Source of the DNA: Opitutaceae bacterium
GTDB taxonomy: Bacteria > Verrucomicrobiota > Verrucomicrobiia > Opitutales > Opitutaceae
Assembly (NCBI GenBank): GCA_003151495.1
Contig: PLXR01000005.1
Location: 300-64,299, forward strand
Direction of reading: 5' to 3'
DNA length: 64,000 bases
Position 1 is the stretch's first letter; each line of letters starts with the position of its first letter. Made by a program: the position numbers and the translations under genes. Below, one piece after another: positions 38,612 through 47,367 of the stretch. The notes under the pieces are model-generated. The model was not told the DNA's origin and did not search any database. It saw nothing but the letters and a program-made list of their open reading frames with translations.

Positions 38612-39534
38612 AACATCCTGCTTACGGACATCCTGAACATCACGGGCGCCGCCAGCTGGTAGCCCGTGAAGCGCTGGCAGACGGGCAGCTCGACGTCGAC
38701 GTACCCTTTAAACGGGTGCGCGTCGAATTCGATCCCCGGGGCGAGGACGACCCGCCCGAAGCCCGAGGCCGCCGGATATGCGGCGCCCGCGCCCGTGTCC
38801 CGTCCCCTCAGCGAGAGCTTCACCTGCCCGACGGGCGTCACCCGGACCCGGCCGAGGGACCAGCCGCTGTAGTACGTCCCGACGGCCGCATCCAGCTCGG
38901 CGCCGGGCCGGTACCGGTCCCGCACGAGGAACGGCACGTCCAGCTGGGCCTGCACGAATCCGCTCCACCCGTAGTCGGTCCCCATGTTGAACCTCCTGAA
39001 TCCGCCGAGGAGAAGGTCCGTGCTCCCGCTTCCGATCTCGGTATCGCGGTCGACGTCCCCGTAGGGGTCGTTCCACGTGAAGCTCCCCGTCGGGAGCTTC
39101 AGGCCGAAGGTCAGTCCGCCCGACATGTCGGGCGAGAACCCCGTGTAGATCCCCTCGATCCGCACGTCGCCGAGCCCGCCATAGTCGAGGGAGACGGGAT
39201 CGGTGCCCGTCGCCCCCCCGGTGGTCTCGAAGTGGCGCCGCTCGAGCGGCACCTCGAGGCGGATCCCCCAGCTCCGGCTGAACATGTCCTGGTAGCCGGG
39301 CGTGAGGAAGCTCGTGCGGATGTCCCTGTCGGGATTGTCGGCCGACGGCGCCCGTGAGGACCCGCTCCAGTTCCGGTCCTGGTCCTGGAAGGCATAGTCC
39401 ACGGAGGCCATGGGGCCCGCGCCGGAGGGCAGCATGGAGCTCGTGCCGACCTCAAAGATGCCGCACCCGCACGCGCACGCGCGGGAGAGGCTGGGCGCAA
39501 TGAGCAGGACCACGAAGACAAGGCGTAGCGGCAT
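38608..39534 (-). CDS. probable outer-membrane beta-barrel protein
   Basis: A 308-aa exported protein. A signal peptide (RLVFVVLLIAPSLSRA) is followed by a Cys-rich segment ACACGCGIF, then alternating amphipathic strands (GGLTFGLKLPTGSFTW, TDLLLGGFRRFNMG, GWSGFVQAQLDVPF) ending in Phe, as expected for an outer-membrane barrel. It resembles the phenol-degradation-pathway (MetA-like) transporter barrels. The Cys cluster right after the signal peptide may bind metal, so a metal-related role is possible. The ATG at 39534 is preferred to the longer track ORF. Confidence 0.65.
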   Translation of the reverse strand: MPLRLVFVVLLIAPSLSRACACGCGIFEVGTSSMLPSGAGPMASVDYAFQDQDRNWSGSSRAPSADNPDRDIRTSFLTPGYQDMFSRSWGIRLEVPLERRHFETTGGATGTDPVSLDYGGLGDVRIEGIYTGFSPDMSGGLTFGLKLPTGSFTWNDPYGDVDRDTEIGSGSTDLLLGGFRRFNMGTDYGWSGFVQAQLDVPFLVRDRYRPGAELDAAVGTYYSGWSLGRVRVTPVGQVKLSLRGRDTGAGAAYPAASGFGRVVLAPGIEFDAHPFKGYVDVELPVCQRFTGYQLAAPVMFRMSVSRMF

Positions 39535-39720
39535 GATCAAGAGGAGGGTCCTGACCCCCAAAAAGCATGGCAAGCCTTTCGAATCCAGGGCCCGGTGAAA
39601 CCCCGGCCCCGCTCTGGACAATGCGGGCCGGACGCGCCATCGTGGTATCCCCTACCGGGATCCCGGCGTGCCCCGCGCCGGACGACAGGCCAATCGCCGG
39701 GGCCCATCCCCTCCCACCCC

Positions 39721-40620
39721 ATGGACGAGAACACCCTCACGCGACGCGACGCACTCCGGAAAGCGGCCCTTGCGGGCCTTGCGATCCCCCTCCTTGCCTC
39801 GGTTCCCCGCGCGCGCGCCGGCGGGGTCCCGGAAAAGGGGGCTGCCGCCGGGTTCACCCTCGGCCTGGCCGGGTATTCGCTCAGGAAGTTCTCCACCGAC
39901 GAGGCGATCGCCAGGCTGAAGGAGCTCCAGATCACCTCCCTCTCGGTCTTCAAGGTCCACGTGCCGATCCAGCTGAGCACCCCGGAGGTCTGCCGCGAGA
40001 TGGCGAAGAAGTTCAGGGACGCGGGGATGACGATCGCCGCGACGGGGGTCGTGTACCTGGCAAAGGACGAGGGCCTGATGAGGAGGGCCTTCGAGTGCGG
40101 CAAGGCGGCGGGCCTCTCGACGATGACCGCCTCCTACGCGGCGCCCCCCGACAGGGAGACCCTCCAGATGACCGAGCGCTTCGTCCGGGAATACGACATC
40201 CGGCTCGCCTTCCACAACCACGGCCCCGAGGACCCGATCTTCCCCTCCCCCTATGACGTGTGGAGCGCGGTGCAGCCCTATGACGAGCGCCTGGGGCTGT
40301 GCATCGACATCGGCCACTCTGCCCGGGCCGGGGTCGACCCGACCGAGGCCATCCTCAAGTGCCGGGCCAGGCTCTACGACCTCCACATCAAGGACACCCT
40401 CGCGGGCGCCGGGGAGAAGAAGGACCTGCCCGTCGGCCTCGGTTTCGGGAGGCTCGACCTGCGCTCCGTCCTCTCCGCGCTCATCCAGGTCGGCTACACG
40501 GGCCAGGTCGGCCTCGAGTACGAGGTGGAAACCCCTGACCCCATCCCGGGAATCGCGCAGTCGTTCGGCTACCTCCGGGGGATGGTGGCGGCCCTGGCGC
40601 CGGCGCGCGCGGCCTCATGA
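39721..40620 (+). CDS. Tat-exported xylose-isomerase-like TIM-barrel protein
   Basis: A 299-aa sugar phosphate isomerase/epimerase-type protein. It has a twin-arginine signal (TRRDALRKAALAG) and AP-endonuclease-2/xylose isomerase-like TIM-barrel segments: FTLGLAGYSLRKF, RLAFHNHGPEDP, LGLCIDIGHSARAG, LYDLHIKD and VGLEYEVETP, which provide the metal-ligand His, Asp and Glu. It is the first of three overlapping genes with a DUF1080 hydrolase and a Gfo/Idh/MocA oxidoreductase, suggesting keto-sugar epimerisation or isomerisation in the periplasm. Confidence 0.85.
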   Translation: MDENTLTRRDALRKAALAGLAIPLLASVPRARAGGVPEKGAAAGFTLGLAGYSLRKFSTDEAIARLKELQITSLSVFKVHVPIQLSTPEVCREMAKKFRDAGMTIAATGVVYLAKDEGLMRRAFECGKAAGLSTMTASYAAPPDRETLQMTERFVREYDIRLAFHNHGPEDPIFPSPYDVWSAVQPYDERLGLCIDIGHSARAGVDPTEAILKCRARLYDLHIKDTLAGAGEKKDLPVGLGFGRLDLRSVLSALIQVGYTGQVGLEYEVETPDPIPGIAQSFGYLRGMVAALAPARAAS

Positions 40621-41405
40621 GGACGCGCACCCTAGCGCTGGCGCTCCTGCTCCTGGCAGGGCCGAGGGCGCCCGCCCTCGCCGCGGACCCAGGGCAGACT
40701 GCGCTCCCCGCCTCGGAAACCGGCCAGGGATGGCGGCTCCTCTGGGACGGAAGGACGACGGACGGCTGGCGGAGCGCGCGCCACCCGGGATTCCCCCCGG
40801 GCGGCTGGATGATAAGGGACGGCGTCCTGACGGTGCTCGCCTCCGAGGGCAAGGAGGGAGGGGTCGGGGGGGACATCATCACCGAGGGGGAGTACTCCGA
40901 CTTCGAGCTGAGCGTGGAGTTCAGGATCACGCCCGGCGCCAACAGCGGCATAAAGATCTTCGTCGACCCCGAGATCAACAAGGGGCCCGGGTCCTCGATC
41001 GGCCTGGAATACCAGATCCTGGACGACCTGCGCCACCCCGACGCGAAGCTGGGCCGCGACGGAAACCGCACCCTGGGGGCCCTGTACGACCTCTATCCGC
41101 CCGCGGCCGACAAGCGGGTGAACCCGATCGGCGAATGGAACACGGCGCTCATCGTCTCGCGCGGGCCCCATGTCGAGCACTGGCTCAACGGCCGGAGGAT
41201 CCTCGAGTACACCCGCTTCACCCCCGAGTTCCGCCAGCGCGTCCTGGAGAGCAAGTTCCGGGTGTGGCCGGGATTCGGCGAGCTGAGGAAGGGCCACATC
41301 CTCCTCCAGGACCACGGCAACGAGGTCTCCTTCCGAAACATAAAGATCCGCGTCCCGCCCGCCCCCCCCGGAGGCGAGGCCGCACACCCGCCCCCCTCCC
41401 CATGA
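40617..41405 (+). CDS. DUF1080 (3-keto-disaccharide hydrolase-like) secreted protein
   Basis: A 262-aa exported protein with a signal peptide ending APALAAD. DUF1080 hallmarks include WRLLWDGRTTDGWR, GGDIITEGEYSDFELSVEFRI, ANSGIKIFVDPE, GLEYQILDD and LLQDHGNEVSFRNIKIR. It starts 4 bp inside the upstream gene and ends 4 bp inside the downstream oxidoreductase gene. The context suggests it cleaves a 3-keto-glycoside made or used by its operon partners. Confidence 0.9.
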   Translation: MRTRTLALALLLLAGPRAPALAADPGQTALPASETGQGWRLLWDGRTTDGWRSARHPGFPPGGWMIRDGVLTVLASEGKEGGVGGDIITEGEYSDFELSVEFRITPGANSGIKIFVDPEINKGPGSSIGLEYQILDDLRHPDAKLGRDGNRTLGALYDLYPPAADKRVNPIGEWNTALIVSRGPHVEHWLNGRRILEYTRFTPEFRQRVLESKFRVWPGFGELRKGHILLQDHGNEVSFRNIKIRVPPAPPGGEAAHPPPSP

Positions 41406-42727
41406 CCACACCCTCCGACAGGCGCGATTTCATAAAGACAACCACGGCCGCGGGCATCGCCCTCGCCGCGATGCCGGCGTGGCTGCGGGCCGCGGGGGCC
41501 AACAGCCGCGTGAGGCTGGCCGTCATCGGCACGAACAGCCGCGGCCTCGACCACATCGAGGCCCTCTCCGGGATCGACAACGCCGAGATCGCCTATGTCT
41601 GCGACGTCGAGGACGGCGCGCTCGCCAAGGGCGTCAAGCAGGCGGCAAAATTCCCGGGGGCCCAGCCCAGGGCCGTGAAGGACTTCAGGAAGGTGCTCGA
41701 GGACCCCTTGGTGGACGCCGTGACGATCGCGACCCCCGACCACTGGCACACCCCCATGGCGATCATGGCCCTGGCGGCCGGCAAGCACGTCTACGTGGAA
41801 AAGCCCTGCAGCCAGAATCCCCATGAGGGCGAGCTCCTCCTCAAGGCCATCGCGAGGTACGGGAAGCTCGTGCAGATGGGCAACCAGAGGCGCTCCTTCC
41901 CCAACATGCAGGCAGCCGTGAAGGAGATCCAGGGGGGGGTGATCGGGAAGGCCTACTACGCCCGGGCCTGGTACGACAACAGCCGCCTGTCGATCGGGCA
42001 TGGCGTGCCCGCTCCCGTGCCGTCCGCCCTGGACTACGAGCTCTGGCAGGGGCCGGCGCCGCGCCGCCCGTACACGAGCAACATCATCCCCTACAACTGG
42101 CACTGGTTCTGGCATTGGGGGACCGGCGAGGCGCTCAACAACGGCACCCACGAGATCGACGTGTGCCGGTGGGCGCTCGGGGTCGACTTCGCGACCCGGG
42201 TCACCTCCAACGGGGGCCGCTACCGCTTCAGGGACGACTGGGAGACCCCCGACACCCAGGTGATCGCATGGGACTTCGCCGGGGAGAAGTCCATCTCCTG
42301 GGAGGGCCGCAGCTGCAGCGGGTTCCCGAGCGAGGGATATTCTCGGGGCGCCGTCATCTACGGATCCGAAGGCACCGCCCTCCTCGAGGGCAACAACTAC
42401 ACCGTCTTCGACACCAAGAACAAGAAGGTCCGGGCGACCGCCGAGAAGGCGGAGGGCGACCCCACGAACACGCAGAGCGCGAACGGAGTCAGGCTCGACC
42501 GCCTCCACGTGAAGAACTTCGTGGACGCCGTCGCGACGGGATCCGCCCTCACCTCCCCGATCGAGGAGGGGCACCGGAGCGTGACCATGCTCCACCTCGG
42601 CAACATCTCCCAGCGCGTGGGCCGGACCCTCGTGTGCAACGCCTCCGACGGGCACATCCTGGACGACCCCGAGGCGATGAAGCTCTGGCAGAGGGACTAC
42701 GAGCCCGGCTGGGAACCGAAGGTGTAG
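41402..42727 (+). CDS. Tat-exported Gfo/Idh/MocA family oxidoreductase
   Basis: A 441-aa NAD(P)-type sugar oxidoreductase with a Tat signal (DRRDFIKTTTAAG). The Rossmann start is VRLAVIGTNSRG, the conserved EKP motif is KHVYVEKPCS, and the C-terminal domain has WHWFWHWGTGEALNNGTHEIDVCRW with the family His/Asp pair. Tat-exported members often use a tightly bound cofactor and can interconvert glycosides and 3-keto-glycosides, which fits the neighbouring DUF1080 gene. The ATG at 41402 overlaps that gene's stop; the 824-aa track ORF is an upstream read-through. Confidence 0.88.
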   Translation: MTTPSDRRDFIKTTTAAGIALAAMPAWLRAAGANSRVRLAVIGTNSRGLDHIEALSGIDNAEIAYVCDVEDGALAKGVKQAAKFPGAQPRAVKDFRKVLEDPLVDAVTIATPDHWHTPMAIMALAAGKHVYVEKPCSQNPHEGELLLKAIARYGKLVQMGNQRRSFPNMQAAVKEIQGGVIGKAYYARAWYDNSRLSIGHGVPAPVPSALDYELWQGPAPRRPYTSNIIPYNWHWFWHWGTGEALNNGTHEIDVCRWALGVDFATRVTSNGGRYRFRDDWETPDTQVIAWDFAGEKSISWEGRSCSGFPSEGYSRGAVIYGSEGTALLEGNNYTVFDTKNKKVRATAEKAEGDPTNTQSANGVRLDRLHVKNFVDAVATGSALTSPIEEGHRSVTMLHLGNISQRVGRTLVCNASDGHILDDPEAMKLWQRDYEPGWEPKV

Positions 42728-42818
42728 GGGCCGGCGAGCCGGTCGGAGTCCACGCGCGTGGTCCCTTGCGACCGCATTCGAGGACAAACGCCAGGTCGTT
42801 CTCCAACTAAAAAGCATA

Positions 42819-42894
42819 ATTAGATGTTTTATTCGAGGAACTTACGATTGTTCGATATCTAATCATTGCAATTGATACTATTTGATATCTAACT
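42819..42894 (+). promoter_or_regulatory. AT-rich promoter region with repeated GATATC sites
   Basis: In an abruptly AT-rich stretch before the papain-like/marR pair, TTCGATATCTAA (42851) and TTTGATATCTAA (42881) recur exactly 30 bp apart, each centred on GATATC. A degenerate relative (TTAGATGTTTTATTCGA) starts near 42820. Spacing near three helical turns and the short palindromic core fit binding of a dimeric winged-helix regulator, such as the MarR protein encoded downstream. Confidence 0.55.
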
Positions 42895-42900
42895 GTCCCC

Positions 42901-43560
42901 GTGACCTTCAGGAATCACCTCACCCTTGCCCTTGCCGTCCTCGTCGCCGCCATCACCCCCCATGCCCGCGCCGCCCTCGATGAGGGCACGTACGACCGGG
43001 TCGTCGCGAGCCAGCCCCATATCGGCGACATCGTCTTCACCCGGATCGGGGGGCCGATATTCACCCGGGTGGCCGAGACGACCTGCAGCTGGACGTCCCA
43101 CGTGGGGATCATCGTTGATTTCCGCGATGGCGACTGGATCGTCGCCGAGAGCGCGGTCCCCTTCGTCCGGAAGACGGCCCTCCGGAGATTCCTCGACCGG
43201 TCGGAGGACCAGCAGTTCTCGATCAAGCGCCTGAAGCCCGAGCCGGACGACGCCGCGAAGCGGGAAATGCTGGGGTTTGCGGACTCGCAGATGGGCAGGC
43301 TCTACTCCCTTGGATTCAACCTCGAGTCCCGGAGTACCTTCTGCTCCAAGTTTGTTCATGACGTGGTCCTTGCGGGAACGCACCAGTCAATCGGCGAGAC
43401 CGAGACCTTCGAGCACCTCCTCCACCGCAATCCCGGGGCCCCCCTGTGGTTCTGGCGCACCTGGTTCCTGGGTTTCATCCCGTGGAGCCGGACCACGATC
43501 ACCCCCGCCAGCGAACTCTCGAGCCCCCTCCTCGCCCCCGTCGTCCAGAACAACGTATGA
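42901..43560 (+). CDS. YiiX/YebB-type permuted papain-like cysteine hydrolase
   Basis: A 219-aa exported protein of the NlpC/P60-like permuted papain group. It has a signal peptide ending PHARA, then GDIVFTRIGG, the catalytic-His region WTSHVGIIVDF and, later, the nucleophile in STFCSKFVHDVV. The permuted order (His before Cys) is typical of YiiX-like amidases acting on lipids or peptidoglycan. It starts at a GTG 7 bp after the last GATATC site and overlaps the marR start by 4 bp, so the regulator probably controls both. Confidence 0.8.
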   Translation: MTFRNHLTLALAVLVAAITPHARAALDEGTYDRVVASQPHIGDIVFTRIGGPIFTRVAETTCSWTSHVGIIVDFRDGDWIVAESAVPFVRKTALRRFLDRSEDQQFSIKRLKPEPDDAAKREMLGFADSQMGRLYSLGFNLESRSTFCSKFVHDVVLAGTHQSIGETETFEHLLHRNPGAPLWFWRTWFLGFIPWSRTTITPASELSSPLLAPVVQNNV

Positions 43561-43961
43561 AAACCCTCATCTACGAGATCATTGCCGCAGCCGGGACAAT
43601 TGAGTCCGCCGGAAACCGGATCCTCAAGCCGTTCGGCCTGACGCCGATGACATTCAATATCCTGAACGTGCTGTCCGAGAGGCCGCTTTCCCAAAGGGAG
43701 ATCGGCGACAGGATAATCGTCGCGGCCTCGAGCATCACCTTCCAGGTGCGCCAGCTCCAGAAGAAGGGGCTGATCCAGAGGCGAAGGGCCGACGCCCGGA
43801 CCTGGCAGGTATCGCTGACCCCGCTCGGGGCGGACACCCGGAGGCGCGCCGAGAGGCGCATGGACGAGGTGATCGGCCAGATCCGGATCGAGCCCGGTCT
43901 CGTGGCGAACGCCGAGTCCGCGCTCCGCGAGGTCCGCCGGCACCTTCCGGTCCTGGTCTAG
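43557..43961 (+). CDS. MarR family winged-helix transcriptional regulator
   Basis: A 134-aa regulator with N- and C-terminal dimerisation helices around a winged helix: FNILNVLSERPLSQREIGDRIIVAASSITFQVRQLQKKGLIQRRR, in which the second half is the recognition helix and wing. The ATG at 43557 overlaps the stop of the papain-like gene, giving a two-gene operon. The repeated GATATC sites upstream of the operon are the obvious candidate operators. The ligand is unknown. Confidence 0.88.
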   Translation: MKTLIYEIIAAAGTIESAGNRILKPFGLTPMTFNILNVLSERPLSQREIGDRIIVAASSITFQVRQLQKKGLIQRRRADARTWQVSLTPLGADTRRRAERRMDEVIGQIRIEPGLVANAESALREVRRHLPVLV

Positions 43962-43990
43962 CCCGCAACCCCGGGTCCCCCTTCCCTCCC

Positions 43991-46900
43991 ATGAGCATGC
44001 TGACCTCCCGCCGGTTCCTGCCCCTCTTCGTGACGCAGTTCATCGGCGCCTTCTGCGACAACGTCTTCAAGAACGCGTTCGTCCTCCTGGCGACCTACGG
44101 CCTGGCCCTTGAGCACGGCTGGAACCCCGCGTACGCCGTCTACATGATCGGGGGGCTGTTCATCCTTCCCTTCGTCCTCATCTCGGGCTGGGCGGGCTAC
44201 GTCTCGGACATATGGCCCCGGCACACGCTCGTCCGGAGCCTCAAGACCTTCGAGGCGTTCGTGATGCTCGGCGCCGCGGCGGCGCTGTACTTCGACAGCT
44301 TCTACGGCATGTGGGCCATCATCGTCTCGCTGGGATTCATCTCGGCGCTGTTCGGCCCGTTGAAGTACGGGCTCCTGCCGGTCTACCTGCCGTCCGACGA
44401 GCTCGTAAAGGGAAACGCTTGGTTCGAGGCGGGGTCCTTCATCGCCATCGTCACCGGGACCCTCGTGGGAGAGCTCGCGACCGAGAACCCTCCCCACGGC
44501 CGGGTTCTCGTCGGGATCCTTCTCCTCGCACTCGGGGTGATCGGCTGCGTCTCGACCTATTTTCTCCCTAAGGCTCCCGCGGCGGCCAAGCGGACCATCT
44601 CCCCGTGGAGCCCCCGGTCGCTGCGGGTCTGCACCGTCGACGCCGTCCGCACGATCCGCCGGATCCCGGTCCTCTGGAGGAGCGTCCTCGGCGTCTCGTG
44701 GTTCTGGTGCCTCGGGGCGGTGCTCCTTTCGTTCCTCCCGATCTACGTGAAGGACACGCTCCACCAGGACGCCGCCGGGGTCACCCACTTCCTCCTGTAT
44801 TTTGCCCTGGGGGTCGGCCTCGGCTCCTTTCTCGGGATGGTGCTCAGCCACGGCAAGATCCGCGCGACCTACGTCCCGCTGGCCGGGCTCGCGATCAGCG
44901 CCTTCCTCTTCCTCTGGGTCCTCGCCGACCGGTTCGGCGGGTCCCACCTCGGGCTCTACCTGACGGTCATCACCCTCGGGATCGGAACGGCCGGCGGCGT
45001 CTACTCGGTTCCGCTCTACGCACTCATGCAGCACCGCAGCCCCGAGGACCAGCGCGGGCGCGTCATATCGGCCAACAACATCATGAATGCCGTATTCATG
45101 GTGGCGGGGGCACTCGGGGCGGTGGGCATCGCCGCCATCGACCCGGGTCCGAGGGTCCTCCTCACGGTCCTCGGCGCCACGAACTTCCTGGTCTCACTCT
45201 ACATGGTCTGGCTGATCCCGGAGTCGGTCATACAGACGGTCGTCCGGCTCGTCCTGCGCCTGGTATTCAGGGTCCGGGTCCGCGGGATCGAGAACTTCCC
45301 CGCCTCCGGCCCCAGGCTCGTCGTCGCGAACCACACCTCCTGGCTGGACGCCGCCCTCCTCGCGGCGTTCCTGCCCGAACCGCCGATCTTCGCGGTCGAC
45401 AGCCGCATAGCCCGCCTGCCGTGGGTCAGCCCCTTCCTCAAGTGGACCACGGCCTATGCGATCGACCCGATGCACCCGATCAGCCTGAAGACGCTCTGCG
45501 GCGCCGTGGAGAAGGGGGGCGTGGTCGCTATCTTTCCGGAGGGCCGGCTCACGACGACCGGCGGCCTGATGAAGGTCTACGACGGGGCCGGGTTCATCGC
45601 GCAAAAGACCGGGGCGCAGATCGTCCCCGTCCACATCGACGGCGCCCAGCTGTCCGTCCTGACGCGCCTCGGGGGAAAATACCGCCGGCAGTGGTTCCCG
45701 AGGATCACGCTCACGGTGGGGGCTCCAGCGGTGATGCCGGAGAGCGTCGACCGGAGGGGCCGCTCGCCCTTCATTTACGCGCTCCTGAGCGAGAGCGCCT
45801 TCCGCGCCCAGAGCTGCGGCCATTCGCTTTACCGCGAGCTCCTGGACGCGTCCAGGCGCCACCGGGGCGGGGAGCTCTGGGTGGGGCACGATGGGCGCAC
45901 CGCGACCTACTCCCAGATCCTCGGGCGATCGGCCTACCTCGGGACGCGCCTCGCGGCCGAGACCGCCCCGGGCGAGGTCGTCGGGATCATGATGCCCACG
46001 AGCATGGGGGGCGGGCTGGCCTTCTGGGGGCTCCAGTTCGCCCACCGGGTGCCGGCGTGGCTCAACTTCTCGATGGGGAGCGCAGCCCTGACCTCTACGC
46101 TCAGGACGGCCGGGGTCCGCACGGTCGTCACCTCACGGGCCTTCATCGCCGAGGGCCGGCTCGGTGAGAAGCTTGAAGCCCTCGAAGGCGCGGGGGCCCG
46201 GGTGATCTACCTCGAGGACCAGCGCCCGTCGCTCGCGGGGAAGGTGCGGGCCGCGTGGATGGGCCTGCGCGTGCGCTCGGCCTACGGCGCGCAGGAGGCG
46301 CGCTGGACGGCGGCGGGGGCCGATCCCCGCTCGACCATCCTCTTCACCTCCGGCTCCTCCGGGCTCCCGAAGGCCGTCGTCCTCTCCCACGCCAACCTCC
46401 TTTCAAACGTCGCCCAGCTGCGCGCGCGGATCGACTTCTCCCACAAGGACTGCGTCTTCAACGCGCTCCCGCTCTTCCACGCGTTCGGGTTCACGGGGGG
46501 CATGCTGACGCCCCTCTTCTCCGGCGTGCGCACCGTCCTCTACCCCACCCCCCTCCACTACGGGATCATCCCGGAGTTCATCTACAGCGCGAACGCGACC
46601 ATCTTCTTCGCGACGAACTCCTTCCTGAACGGCTACGCCCGCAAGGCGAACGCCTACGACTTCTATTCGCTTCGCTACGTCTTCGCGGGCGCCGAGAAGC
46701 TCCAGCCCTCGACCCAGAAGCTGTGGAACGAGCGCTTCGGCATCCGCATCTTCGAGGGCTACGGGACCACGGAGGCCTCCCCGGCCCTGGCGATGAACAC
46801 CCCCCTCTGCTGCAAGGCGGGGACCGTCGGCCAGTTCCTTCCCGGGATCAACTACCGGCTCGAGCCCGTCCCCGGGACGGCGGGCGGCCGCCTCTTCTTC

Positions 46901-47353
46901 AGCGGCCCGAACCGGATGATGGGCTACTACCTGCCGGAGGCGCCCGGAATCCTGGCCGAGACGGACGCGTGGTACGACACGGGCGACATCGTGTCCGTCG
47001 ACGACCAGGGCTTCGTGAGCATCCTCGGGCGCGCGAAGCGGTTCGCCAAGATCGCGGGCGAGATGGTTTCCCTGTCGGCCGTGGAGGAGGCCGTCTCCAC
47101 CTCTGCAAACGGGATGGTGGCCGTGGTCTCCAGGCCGCACCCCACCAAAGGCGAGGAGCTCGTCCTCTTCACCTCGGACACCGCCCTCACGGTCGAGGCC
47201 GTCCGCGACTGCATCCGCGCGCGCGGGCTCTCGGACCTGAGTGTCCCGAGGCACGTCCGCGCCTGCAAGCCGTTCCCGCTCCTGGGCTCGGGAAAGCCCG
47301 ACCTTCCCGCACTCCAGCAGCTGGCAACCCTGGCTGAGCCGGCCCACGCCTGA
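43991..47353 (+). CDS. aas: MFS transporter-acyltransferase-acyl-ACP synthetase fusion (LplT-Aas type)
   Basis: A 1120-aa three-part membrane protein. Residues about 1-410 are an LplT-like MFS lysophospholipid flippase (RRFLPLFVTQFIGAFCDNVFKN). About 430-620 are a PlsC-type acyltransferase with ANHTSWLDA (HX4D) and IFPEGRLT. About 640-1110 are an AMP-forming acyl-ACP synthetase with the P-loop TILFTSGSSGLPKAV, EGYGTTEASP and YDTGDIV. The whole would take up lysophospholipids and reacylate them. Fusions of this kind are known in bacteria. It heads a run of lipid genes on the same strand, including HMG-CoA reductase and CDP-lipid enzymes. Confidence 0.92.
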   Translation: MSMLTSRRFLPLFVTQFIGAFCDNVFKNAFVLLATYGLALEHGWNPAYAVYMIGGLFILPFVLISGWAGYVSDIWPRHTLVRSLKTFEAFVMLGAAAALYFDSFYGMWAIIVSLGFISALFGPLKYGLLPVYLPSDELVKGNAWFEAGSFIAIVTGTLVGELATENPPHGRVLVGILLLALGVIGCVSTYFLPKAPAAAKRTISPWSPRSLRVCTVDAVRTIRRIPVLWRSVLGVSWFWCLGAVLLSFLPIYVKDTLHQDAAGVTHFLLYFALGVGLGSFLGMVLSHGKIRATYVPLAGLAISAFLFLWVLADRFGGSHLGLYLTVITLGIGTAGGVYSVPLYALMQHRSPEDQRGRVISANNIMNAVFMVAGALGAVGIAAIDPGPRVLLTVLGATNFLVSLYMVWLIPESVIQTVVRLVLRLVFRVRVRGIENFPASGPRLVVANHTSWLDAALLAAFLPEPPIFAVDSRIARLPWVSPFLKWTTAYAIDPMHPISLKTLCGAVEKGGVVAIFPEGRLTTTGGLMKVYDGAGFIAQKTGAQIVPVHIDGAQLSVLTRLGGKYRRQWFPRITLTVGAPAVMPESVDRRGRSPFIYALLSESAFRAQSCGHSLYRELLDASRRHRGGELWVGHDGRTATYSQILGRSAYLGTRLAAETAPGEVVGIMMPTSMGGGLAFWGLQFAHRVPAWLNFSMGSAALTSTLRTAGVRTVVTSRAFIAEGRLGEKLEALEGAGARVIYLEDQRPSLAGKVRAAWMGLRVRSAYGAQEARWTAAGADPRSTILFTSGSSGLPKAVVLSHANLLSNVAQLRARIDFSHKDCVFNALPLFHAFGFTGGMLTPLFSGVRTVLYPTPLHYGIIPEFIYSANATIFFATNSFLNGYARKANAYDFYSLRYVFAGAEKLQPSTQKLWNERFGIRIFEGYGTTEASPALAMNTPLCCKAGTVGQFLPGINYRLEPVPGTAGGRLFFSGPNRMMGYYLPEAPGILAETDAWYDTGDIVSVDDQGFVSILGRAKRFAKIAGEMVSLSAVEEAVSTSANGMVAVVSRPHPTKGEELVLFTSDTALTVEAVRDCIRARGLSDLSVPRHVRACKPFPLLGSGKPDLPALQQLATLAEPAHA

Positions 47354-47367
47354 ACCCATCGCCACCC

